A stretch of 14,206 nucleotides of DNA from Acidovorax sp. (GTDB lineage Bacteria; Pseudomonadota; Gammaproteobacteria; Burkholderiales; Burkholderiaceae_C), in contig WOZN01000209.1 of the NCBI GenBank assembly GCA_011620245.1, forward strand, positions 1 to 14,206, written 5' to 3'. Of the stretch, positions 1 to 6,577 are shown one piece after another. How positions within the stretch are numbered: position 1 is the stretch's first letter; every line of letters starts with the position of its first letter. A program made the position numbers and the translations under genes. Below the pieces are notes generated by a model. That model was not told the DNA's origin. It was given only the letters and a program-made list of their open reading frames with translations, and did not search any database.

Positions 1-175
1 ATGGGAAACGCACATCCTGCTCAGCGTGATGGCCGCCAATTACTGCATCAAGGTCAGCTGGGAAATCTTCGCCACGCCGGTGACTTACCGCGTGGTGAAC
101 GCGCTCAAACGCGCCGAGCACGAGGATTATTTCGACGACAAGACTGACTTCAATCCCTTCACGCTGAAGGTGTGA
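1..175 (+). CDS. yhhQ: Queuosine precursor transporter (YhhQ/COG1738 family), C-terminal end only
   Basis: The 5' end of the gene lies outside the window. Reading from base 2 gives 57 residues and a TGA at 173-175. The visible tail contains TPVTYRVVNALKRAEHEDYF followed by a DFNPF motif, which is the typical C-terminus of the YhhQ/DUF165 family of inner-membrane transporters. Members import queuosine precursors (preQ0/preQ1) used to modify the tRNA wobble base. The segment LLSVMAANYCIKVSWEIF is the last membrane helix. The gene converges on the polysaccharide locus and is probably unrelated to it. The ATG at base 1 is in another frame and is not a start of this gene. The family call is fairly sure; the symbol is by homology to E. 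coli. Confidence 0.85.
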   Translation, partial: WETHILLSVMAANYCIKVSWEIFATPVTYRVVNALKRAEHEDYFDDKTDFNPFTLKV

Positions 176-318
176 AGCGCGCCCCCGGCGTCGGGCCTCA
201 AACCTGCACCGCCTAAGGAAGCGCCGCTTACAGCCGCTGATCTTGGCAGCGCATCCATGCGCTGCGGGAAGCGCCGAATAAATCCATCCTGGTTCCGAGC
301 GCCCGCTACCGAAACATC

Positions 319-400
319 TTGTGGAGCGCAGCTTCGCTGCGCTTCTACCCGCGCGCGGCGCGCGGGCCGGAGATCGCCCGGCGCAGCCGGGCTCCTACAA
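319..400. repeat. REPIN-like element: two inverted GTAG-type REP palindromes around a third hairpin
   Basis: The ends are near-perfect inverted repeats: TTGTGGAGC at 319-327 and GCTCCTACAA at 391-400, whose reverse complement is TTGTAGGAGC. Inside are three perfect hairpins: AGCGCAGC-TTC-GCTGCGCT (325-343), CCCGCGCG-CGG-CGCGCGGG (348-366) and GCCCGGC-GCA-GCCGGGC (376-392). A GTAGGAGC head followed by a GC-rich hairpin is the layout of REP sequences in Pseudomonas and Xanthomonadales, which are mobilised by RAYT (TnpA-REP) transposases; paired inverted REPs are called REPINs. The position between two convergent genes is typical, and the hairpins may stop transcription from both sides. No RAYT gene is in the window and only one copy is seen, so family membership is inferred from structure. 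Confidence 0.65.
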
Positions 401-505
401 TTTTTCGATGGTCAGCCGCTTCGACTTGTGCCGGCGGCATGTTGCCGATGGGCGCCGGTAACCGTCGGCGAGCGAACCGGTCCACCCCTTCCCGCGTTGG
501 CCAAA

Positions 506-526
506 GGGCACCGGGGGGGCACCGGG
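506..526. repeat. Short tandem duplication of GGGCACCGGG
   Basis: GGGCACCGGG occurs at 506-515 and again at 517-526, with a seven-G run (513-519) at the junction. It lies immediately downstream of the stop codon of the dehydratase gene. It may be a replication-slippage product; no function is evident. Confidence 0.5.
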
Positions 527-533
527 CGTCACC

Positions 534-2369
534 TCAATGCCGCGCCGGCTCGTACTCCGGCACCCAGCGCTGCAGCGCCATCCGCACCTCTTCGTCCGCC
601 ACCGGCCCCGGCTGCGCCAGCCACTGCTCCAGCTCGCGCAGGAAACCCTCCGCCACCGACCGCGAGCGCGCGATGCGCAGCTTCGGGTGCGGCGTCTCGC
701 GCGTCTGCTCGGCGTCCGTCAGCAACTCCTCGTAGAGCTTCTCGCCCGGCCGCAGGCCGGAGAACTCGATGCGGATCTCGTCCTCGGAGTAGCCCGACAG
801 CCGGATCATGTTGCGCGCCAGGTCGACGATCTTCACCGGCTCGCCCATGTCGAGCACGAAGATTTCGCCGCCCTGGCCCATGGCCGCCGCCTGCAGCACC
901 AGCTGCGCCGCCTCGGGGATGGACATGAAGTAACGGTTGATTTCGGGGTGGGTCACCGTCACCGGCCCGCCGCGGGCGATCTGCTCGGCGAACTTCGGGA
1001 TCACGCTGCCGGTGCTGCCGAGCACATTGCCGAAGCGCACCATCTCGATCCGCGTGCCGCCCTTGCGCGAGCAGTGCAGCGCCTCGCAGGCCATCTCGGC
1101 CAGGCGCTTGGTGGCGCCCATCACGTTGGTGGGGTTCACCGCCTTGTCGGTGGAGATCAGCACGAAGCGTTCTGCGCCGTAGCGCTGCGCGTGCGCCGCC
1201 ACCAGCAGCGTGCCGAGCACGTTGTTGCGCACCGCCTGCCAGGCGTTGCCCACCTCCATCAGCGGCACGTGCTTGTAGGCGGCGGCGTGGAACACGAGCT
1301 GCGGCTTCCAGGTGGTGAAAATCTCCTCCAGCCGCGCCGCGTCCTTCACGTCGCCGGCCAGCGGCACGATCGGCGTCTCGGGACAGTGCACGCAGAACCA
1401 CTGCTCGATGTTGTACAGCGCCAGCTCGCTCGCCTCCACCAGCACCAGCCGCGCCGGCGCGAAGCGGGCCAGCTGCCGACACAGCTCGCTGCCGATCGAG
1501 CCGCCGGCGCCGGTGATCAACACGGTCTTGCCGCCGATCATTTCATGCAAATGTTCGGAGTCGATCTGCACCGGCTCGCGGCCGAGCAGATCCTCGATCT
1601 CCACCGGCCGCATGGCGCTGATGGCCACCTTGCCGCTCATCAAATCCTCGATGCCGGGCACGGTGAACACGCGCGCACCCGCCGCCACCGCAATGTCGGC
1701 CGCGCGCTTTAACGTGGCCGCCGCCGCCGACGGCATGGCCAGGATCACGTGCTGCGCCTTGGCGTCCTGCAGCACCTGCGGCAGCGACTCGATTGGGCCG
1801 GCGATCGGCACGCCGTACAGCTCCAGGCCCCACTTGGCCGGGTCGTCATCGACCAGCGCGACCACCCGCCAATCGGGGCTGCGCTCGAGCTCGCGCACCA
1901 GCATCGCGCCGCCGGTGCCGGCGCCGACCACCACCACCGGTTTGCCTTCCGCACGCAGACTGCCGTAGACGCGGTGCTCCTTCCACATCCGCCAGGCGGT
2001 GCGTCCGCCGCCCATCACCATCATCAGCAGCAGCGGATAGAGCACGATCATCGAGCGCGGAATCACCGGCCCCGGCAGGCGATCGACCGCCATCAGCACC
2101 ACCAGCGCCGCGGCGGAAACGCCCACCGCGCGCAGCACGCGCTTCAGATCCGGCAGGCTGGCAAAAACCCACATGCCGCGGTACAGGCCCGCCCAGCGGC
2201 AGGCGATGGCATGCACCACCAGCAGCGCGCCCAGGCCCAGCCACAGCTTCTGGGAGTACCGGCCCGGCAGATCGAAGTTGAAGCGAATCCACAGGCCGCC
2301 GACCCACGCGATCACCACCGCCAGCAGGTCGAACAGAAAGACGAGGACCGAGCGAAGAGACAGTTTCAT
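534..2369 (-). CDS. Membrane-bound UDP-GlcNAc 4,6-dehydratase, WbpM/PglF/CapD family
   Basis: A 611-residue protein of the usual size for long, membrane-anchored NDP-sugar dehydratases. Residues 1-120 hold about four membrane helices. Residues 145-250 form a first Rossmann fold (GAGTGG at 149-154), and the catalytic short-chain dehydrogenase domain begins at TGAGGSIGSE (286-295). The active-site region reads STDKAVNPTNVMGATK, with Met417 and Lys421 in place of the usual YxxxK; this SMK-type triad is characteristic of WbpM/PglF. Such enzymes convert UDP-GlcNAc to the 4-keto-6-deoxy sugar at the cytoplasmic face. It is the last gene of the minus-strand cluster and starts 10 bp after the aminotransferase remnant. 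With the WbpV-like gene and the PglC-like transferase next to it, it probably makes the first sugar of the repeat unit. Substrate identity is inferred from the family. Confidence 0.92.
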   Translation of the reverse strand: MKLSLRSVLVFLFDLLAVVIAWVGGLWIRFNFDLPGRYSQKLWLGLGALLVVHAIACRWAGLYRGMWVFASLPDLKRVLRAVGVSAAALVVLMAVDRLPGPVIPRSMIVLYPLLLMMVMGGGRTAWRMWKEHRVYGSLRAEGKPVVVVGAGTGGAMLVRELERSPDWRVVALVDDDPAKWGLELYGVPIAGPIESLPQVLQDAKAQHVILAMPSAAAATLKRAADIAVAAGARVFTVPGIEDLMSGKVAISAMRPVEIEDLLGREPVQIDSEHLHEMIGGKTVLITGAGGSIGSELCRQLARFAPARLVLVEASELALYNIEQWFCVHCPETPIVPLAGDVKDAARLEEIFTTWKPQLVFHAAAYKHVPLMEVGNAWQAVRNNVLGTLLVAAHAQRYGAERFVLISTDKAVNPTNVMGATKRLAEMACEALHCSRKGGTRIEMVRFGNVLGSTGSVIPKFAEQIARGGPVTVTHPEINRYFMSIPEAAQLVLQAAAMGQGGEIFVLDMGEPVKIVDLARNMIRLSGYSEDEIRIEFSGLRPGEKLYEELLTDAEQTRETPHPKLRIARSRSVAEGFLRELEQWLAQPGPVADEEVRMALQRWVPEYEPARH

Positions 2370-2379
2370 CGCCCCACCG

Positions 2380-2643
2380 TCACGCGGCTGCCTGGCGCAT
2401 CGCGTGTGTCAGGGCCGCGCACGTCCGTTCGATCGCCCCCGCCGTCAGCCCAGGGTGCGCCAGAAGCATCAGGCGGGTCTCGCCGAGCTCGCGAGCAACG
2501 GGCGGCGGCAACAAAATGGGCTGGATGATGCCGACCGTGCCCGGCACCCCAAAAACGCCAATCGCGCTGAAGATGGATGCACAGAACAAGCCGTAAATGC
2601 CCACCGCCAGCCCCAGCCTGAATAGCAGCTTTTCCAACGTCAT
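2380..2643 (-). pseudogene. Remnant of a DegT/DnrJ/EryC1/StrS aminotransferase C-terminus joined to a short hydrophobic N-terminus
   Basis: An 87-codon frame whose ATG overlaps the stop of the priming transferase (ATGA, 2640-2643), so it is probably still translated. The last roughly 40 residues (VARELGETRLMLLAHPGLT, then an ERTCAAL motif) look like the extreme C-terminus of PLP-dependent sugar aminotransferases, where I would expect a form like ETSLMFLVHPTLT near the end of a protein of about 380 residues. The PLP lysine and all the rest of the fold are absent. The first 45 residues are hydrophobic (GLAVGIYGLFCASIFSAIGV) and match nothing I know in that family. The likely story is a deletion that removed an aminotransferase, and perhaps an acetyltransferase, from a PglC-D-E-F-like order. 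Alternatively it is a genuine small membrane protein with a chance resemblance. Confidence 0.55.
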
Positions 2644-3194
2644 TCCTGCCGAATGCGATCACCACGGCCCGCGCCAGTGAGCGTCTTGATGATGTACGAG
2701 AAGTAGGTTGGCACACCTAAGCCCTGGAGCATGCGTGCATCCGTTTCGGCAAGCAGCCTGGGGATGGACATGTCGATGCCACTGATCTGCGCCAGACCGG
2801 TAATCCCGGGGCGGGCCGCAAACACGCCGCGCGCGGCACGCTCCTCGATCAACTCCTGCTGATTGAGCAAGCAAGGGCGCGGGCCCACCAGGCTCATGTC
2901 GCCTTTGAGCACGTTCCACAACTGCGGCAACTCATCCAGCTTGCTGCGGCGCAGAAAGCGCCCAAAGGGCGTGATCGCGGCAGCATCGGCCAGATGCGTG
3001 GCCACCGACGCCGTGCCGGGCCGCATGGTGCGGAACTTCACCAGCACGAACGGCCGCTGGTTTCGACCCACGCGCTGCTGGCGAAACAGCGGCGAACCCG
3101 TGTCCCACAGCCCCACCAGCCACAACACGGCCAGCACCGGCATCCCCAGCGTCAGGCCGAGCACGGCAAACGCTATGTCAAACAGGCGTATCAA
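2640..3194 (-). CDS. Priming sugar transferase: PglC-type monotopic phosphoglycosyl transferase
   Basis: 184 residues, the size of the minimal PglC-like class (bacterial sugar transferase family, PF02397). A single N-terminal hydrophobic segment (about 10-30) would form the re-entrant membrane helix. Next come FRTMRPG (55-60 region), the catalytic Asp87-Glu88 dyad in KLDELPQLWNVLKGDMSLVG, the PRP at 105-107 and the ARPGITGLAQISG stretch (127-139). These enzymes transfer a sugar-1-phosphate from a UDP-sugar to undecaprenyl phosphate, starting the repeat unit at the inner face of the cytoplasmic membrane. The start overlaps the stop of the epimerase gene by four bases, and its stop overlaps the next ATG likewise, indicating translational coupling. 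The sugar is not readable from sequence; context suggests QuiNAc or a related 6-deoxy-HexNAc. Confidence 0.92.
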   Translation of the reverse strand: MIRLFDIAFAVLGLTLGMPVLAVLWLVGLWDTGSPLFRQQRVGRNQRPFVLVKFRTMRPGTASVATHLADAAAITPFGRFLRRSKLDELPQLWNVLKGDMSLVGPRPCLLNQQELIEERAARGVFAARPGITGLAQISGIDMSIPRLLAETDARMLQGLGVPTYFSYIIKTLTGAGRGDRIRQE

Positions 3195-4147
3195 CGCCGC
3201 AAACCCTCAACGGCCCGCTTCAGGCCCTCGTCCACGCCGACCGGGGGCGTCCACCCCAACAACTCCCGGGTTTTGCCGATGTCCACCTGCAAAGAACCCA
3301 ACAGGCGCTGCGCCATGTCGCGCTTGCCCAAAACGGCGGCGGCCGATTCCAGCATCCACACCGGCACCGGCAGCAAGCGCACGCGCCGATTCATCGCGCG
3401 CCCCAACCGCTGCAACAACTCGGCAGTGGCTAAATCCTCGCCATCGGCGGCCAGCAACACCTGATTGGCCGCCGCCGGATGATCGAGGCAGGTGATGATC
3501 AGATCCACCAGATTGTCCAGCGCCACCAGGGACCGCCGGTTATGCCGCACCGCCCCCAGCGGCAGCGGCATGCCCGTGGCCACCAGGCGCATCAGCGCGG
3601 CGAAATTGCCCTTCACGCCGGGGCCGTACACCAGCGGCGGGCGGATGATCACCACCTCCATTCCCGTCTCGCGGGCCAAGGCCATCAGCCCATCTTCGGC
3701 CTCGCGCTTGGAAATGCCGTAGACATCCTGCGGCGCAGGCAGGTCATCGGCCCGAAACGGTTTGCCGCTGGGCGTGGACTCCCCATTGACCTTGATCGAA
3801 CTCAAAAACACAAAGCGCCGTACACCCGCCGCCGCGGCCTGCCGCGCCAGCCGCAGCGTTCCTTGCACATTCACGCGCCGGAACACCGCCAAGGGATCGG
3901 ACGCGCGCTCATGCATGACATGCGCACGGGCCGCACAGTGCACCACCGCATCCACCCCAGCGAGCGCCGGCGACCAGTCCGTGTCGGGCCCAAGATCCGC
4001 AACCAACACCGTTTCAATGCCGGGCGGGAGCATGGCCCCACCGGCGCGCACGGCGGCCACGACGGCGCGCCCACCGTCACCGCCCAGGCGTCGCAGCAGC
4101 CCCCCGCCGACGAAGCCCGTGCCGCCGGTCACCAGAATCTTCATCAT
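3191..4147 (-). CDS. NAD(P)-dependent sugar epimerase/reductase, WbpV/WreQ-like
   Basis: An extended short-chain dehydrogenase of 318 residues from the chosen start. The N-terminal GGTGFVGG nucleotide-binding loop follows directly after MMKILVT. CAARAHVM is typical of the WbpV/WcaG-like branch. The catalytic Ser pair (SSIKVNGE, about 116-117) and YGISK (Tyr143, Lys147) are intact. The frame stays open back to an ATG at 4180, but the consecutive ATGs at 4147 and 4144 put the Rossmann strand at the N-terminus as in relatives, and a GGTG lies upstream. Homologues reduce or epimerise the 4-keto sugar made by a WbpM-type dehydratase, giving UDP-QuiNAc or UDP-FucNAc. Together with the two conserved genes downstream this forms a plausible three-gene make-and-prime module. 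The specific product is inference. Confidence 0.85.
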   Translation of the reverse strand: MMKILVTGGTGFVGGGLLRRLGGDGGRAVVAAVRAGGAMLPPGIETVLVADLGPDTDWSPALAGVDAVVHCAARAHVMHERASDPLAVFRRVNVQGTLRLARQAAAAGVRRFVFLSSIKVNGESTPSGKPFRADDLPAPQDVYGISKREAEDGLMALARETGMEVVIIRPPLVYGPGVKGNFAALMRLVATGMPLPLGAVRHNRRSLVALDNLVDLIITCLDHPAAANQVLLAADGEDLATAELLQRLGRAMNRRVRLLPVPVWMLESAAAVLGKRDMAQRLLGSLQVDIGKTRELLGWTPPVGVDEGLKRAVEGLRR

Positions 4148-4286
4148 GATTTGTGCACCATCAAAAGCAAACTCCGGCATGCCTTCACGCGTTGGTCATG
4201 GGGGCGGAATTGATGCAAGCAAACGCTTCACCCCTCAAGCCCATTGGATGCCAGGCCACGCACGCCGGTGAGCCATACCGCGGCCG

Positions 4287-5417
4287 TCACAGCCCCAGGG
4301 CCTCCAGGATGCGGGCGTTGATGATGCGCACGTCGAAGCGTTCTTCAGCCAGACGGCGGCTGGCCAGCCCCATGGTTTCGATCAAACCCGGCTCCTCGAT
4401 GAAGCGCGTCATCGCCGCCACCAGGGCCGGCACGTCACGCACTGGCACCAAAAAGCCATTGTGGCCGGCCACCACCGTCTCGCGGCAGCCGGGGGCATCG
4501 GTGGTGATCACGGCGCGGCCGAGCGCCATCGCCTCTTGCGTGCTGCGCGGCACGCCCTCCCGGTAGGAAGGCAGCACATACACATGCGCCTGCGCCAGCC
4601 AGGGCTGCATGGGCACATGGCCAGGCCACTCCAGCACGCCCTCGGCCACCCAGCGCTCGACCTCGGCGCGGGCAATGGCGCCGGGGTTCTCGTCCAGCCC
4701 GCCCAGCAGCAAAAAGCGCGTGTGCGGATGGCGCGCCTTGATGGCCCGCGCGGCGGCCACGTATTCCAGAATGCCTTTCTCGCGCAGCAGGCGGGCGGCC
4801 AGGGCGAAAGTGACGGGATGTTCGGGCAGCGCGGGCAGCGGGGTGTGGGGCCATTCAGCCAGATCCACCCCAATGCCGCCGATGCACAGCACCTGCCCCG
4901 GCGCCACCAGGGCGCGCTGGGTGAATTCGCGCACATCGTCGGGGTTGAGCATCAGCACCCGGTGGGCGCGCGCAAGCGCCTGCCGGTAGAGCGCCGACAC
5001 CACCGCCTGCAGCGCCCGGCGCCTAACGCTCAAGGGCGCGCCGCTGTCGGTAAACGCGAACCCCAGCCCCTCGATCAAGGCCACCCGCCGCGGCACCCCG
5101 ACCCAGGCCGCCGCCAGCGTGCTGTAGATCACCGGCTTGATGAAATAGCCCAGGCTCACGTCAGGGCGGATCTGCCCGAGCAGCCGGCGCAGCGCCAGCA
5201 CGGTGCGCAGGTCTCGCCAGGGATTCATGCCGGTGCGGGCCAACGGATAGTCGCGCGTTTCGGCACCCAGTGCCTCCACCGCGGCCCGGCTGGCCGCGTC
5301 GAAATCCGGAGCCAGCGCCACCACCCGGTGGCCACGGGCCACGATGTCACGGATCAACGGGCCACGGAAATTGGCCAGGGAATACGCCTGATTGGCGATG
5401 AGGGCGAGGGTTTTCAA
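4287..5417 (-). CDS. GT4-family glycosyltransferase, PglA-like
   Basis: 376 residues with a GT-B fold. The N-terminal acceptor domain opens with MKTLALIANQAYSLANFRGP, and the segment GYFIKPVIYSTLAA (90-103) followed by ALIEGLGFAF (113-122) resembles the branch that includes PglA-like N-acetylhexosaminyl transferases. The C-terminal donor domain (GT4, PF00534) has AARLLREKG (207-215) and an intact E-x7-E motif, Glu287 and Glu295, within YREGVPRSTQEAMALG. Retaining enzymes of this type add a nucleotide-activated sugar to the undecaprenyl-diphosphate-linked chain at the cytoplasmic face. The start codon overlaps the stop of the upstream glycosyltransferase by four bases. Downstream there is a 139-bp gap before the epimerase gene. 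Donor and linkage cannot be told from the sequence. Confidence 0.88.
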   Translation of the reverse strand: MKTLALIANQAYSLANFRGPLIRDIVARGHRVVALAPDFDAASRAAVEALGAETRDYPLARTGMNPWRDLRTVLALRRLLGQIRPDVSLGYFIKPVIYSTLAAAWVGVPRRVALIEGLGFAFTDSGAPLSVRRRALQAVVSALYRQALARAHRVLMLNPDDVREFTQRALVAPGQVLCIGGIGVDLAEWPHTPLPALPEHPVTFALAARLLREKGILEYVAAARAIKARHPHTRFLLLGGLDENPGAIARAEVERWVAEGVLEWPGHVPMQPWLAQAHVYVLPSYREGVPRSTQEAMALGRAVITTDAPGCRETVVAGHNGFLVPVRDVPALVAAMTRFIEEPGLIETMGLASRRLAEERFDVRIINARILEALGL

Positions 5418-6577
5418 TGGGCTCCCTTTTCACGATCGTGGCGGGCTGCCCCAGAGGGCAGTTGCCAGACGCTTTGGTACGCCGACGTCATCTTCTGGAT
5501 GCTGAAATGGTCCACCACCCGCTGCCGCACCGCGCGCTGGCGGGCGGCCCAGGCTGTGGCCTGTGCCTTGGCTTGAAACGCCGCCCCTAGGCCATCGGCC
5601 AGCGCCTGGGGGTTGCGCGGTGGCACCACCCAGCCGGTATCCCCGACGATCAGCGCGGCATCCCCCACATCGGTGCTCACGCACGGCGTGCCGCAGGCCA
5701 TCGCCTCGGCCAACACATTGGGAAAGGCCTCGCCGTAGGCAGACGAAAGCACATGCACATCCAGCGCGTTCATCACGGCGGGAATATCGTTGCGCTGCCC
5801 GAGCTGCAGCACGTGGTGCGCCAGATCCTGCTCGGCAATCCAGGCGTTGATCGCGGCGTTGTCCTGCGTCAGGTCTTTGCCCACCAGCACGCAGCGGAAC
5901 TGGCCGCCGGCGCGTTTGAATTCGCCCAAGGCCGAAATCAGGTTCGCGTGGTCTTTCTGCGGGTCGAAACGGCCGACCATGCCGATCAGGAACAGGTCAT
6001 CCGCCACGCCCCAGTCCCGGCGCAGCCGCTCCCGCGCACCCCGATCGGGCTTGAATCGCTCCAGATCGTAGCCATTCGGGATCACCACCATCTTCTCGGC
6101 GGCGTAGCCCAGGGCGGCATGCACCTCGCGCGCCCTCTCCGCGCAGCACACGATCGCCTGCGGCACCCAGCGCGATAGCCGCGCATTGATGCGCGCAATC
6201 CAGATCGTGCTGCGTGACGACTTGCCCGGCTCGAGCGTGGTGTGGTGTATGCCCCAGCAGATCCGCGGCACGCCGGCCAGCCGGGCGATCCCCCCCCCCA
6301 CCAAATCGCCGTGGTACATCCAGGTTTGCACCACATCCGGCCGCCCCGCTCGCAGCACACGCCATAGCCGCCACAGCCCGCGCAGCGTCAAGCCGCCGCG
6401 CGGCATATTGAGGCAGGTCACCTGCGCACCGGCCTCGCGCAACAAGGGGCCATACTTGCCCTCGTCCATCAACGAGATGACGTGATGACGCGCCGGTCCG
6501 TCATGGCACACTAGGCGATAGAGCACCGCTTCGGCGCCGCCGTCGTTGAGGCCGGTGGTGATGTGGGTGATGTTCAC
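5414..6577 (-). CDS. GT4-family glycosyltransferase carrying a G10 tract
   Basis: 387 residues from a GTG at 6577-6575 whose last bases overlap the polymerase stop (GTGA). The frame is open to another GTG at 6601, but the internal start matches the coupled overlaps elsewhere and places the first strand (NITHITTGL) at the N-terminus. NDGGAEAVLYRL is the typical N-terminal glycine-rich loop (GGAE 13-16). The donor domain shows GRFDPQKDH (202-210) and the E-x7-E pair Glu283/Glu291 in YGEAFPNVLAEAMACG. It should transfer a sugar onto the lipid-linked repeat unit. Codons 93-96 are written as an uninterrupted run of ten G (6290-6299), where a one-base slip would truncate the protein to about a quarter. 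In this sequence the frame is intact, i.e. in the ON state. Substrate unknown. Confidence 0.88.
   Translation of the reverse strand: MNITHITTGLNDGGAEAVLYRLVCHDGPARHHVISLMDEGKYGPLLREAGAQVTCLNMPRGGLTLRGLWRLWRVLRAGRPDVVQTWMYHGDLVGGGIARLAGVPRICWGIHHTTLEPGKSSRSTIWIARINARLSRWVPQAIVCCAERAREVHAALGYAAEKMVVIPNGYDLERFKPDRGARERLRRDWGVADDLFLIGMVGRFDPQKDHANLISALGEFKRAGGQFRCVLVGKDLTQDNAAINAWIAEQDLAHHVLQLGQRNDIPAVMNALDVHVLSSAYGEAFPNVLAEAMACGTPCVSTDVGDAALIVGDTGWVVPPRNPQALADGLGAAFQAKAQATAWAARQRAVRQRVVDHFSIQKMTSAYQSVWQLPSGAARHDREKGAH
6290..6299 (-). repeat. Homopolymeric G10 tract inside a glycosyltransferase gene
   Basis: The coding strand reads GTG GGG GGG GGG ATC, i.e. ten consecutive G (ten C on the plus strand), encoding Val-Gly-Gly-Gly-Ile. 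Surrounding glycine codons are mostly GGC, so the run is not needed for the protein. Runs of this length are slippage-prone and are classical ON/OFF switches in surface-glycan transferase genes. Confidence 0.8.

Larger units (their letters stand above)
176..533. other. Gene-free convergent intergenic region
   Basis: About 358 bp between the convergent ends of the yhhQ-like gene and the dehydratase gene. Open frames here are Arg/Ala/Pro-rich, resemble no family I know and run antisense into the dehydratase gene, so I do not call them. It holds a REPIN-like set of three perfect hairpins (319-400), a short T run at 401-405 just after the last hairpin that could help terminate transcription from yhhQ, a small hairpin CGGCA-TGT-TGCCG at 435-447, and an 11-bp-period GC-rich duplication at 506-526. 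No tRNA or convincing promoter is visible. Confidence 0.7.

Noticed and set aside
1..150. ATG at the first base as a possible gene start
   Set aside because: Frame 1 gives an unremarkable peptide, whereas frame 2 gives the unmistakable YhhQ-family C-terminus.
257..928. Plus-strand open frame of 223 codons starting in the intergenic region
   Set aside because: Pro/Ala/Arg low-complexity translation that runs through the REPIN-like hairpins and into the antisense of the dehydratase gene.
537..1712. Long plus-strand open frame of 391 codons
   Set aside because: Antisense of the dehydratase gene, with His/Arg/Leu-rich composition and no recognisable motif.
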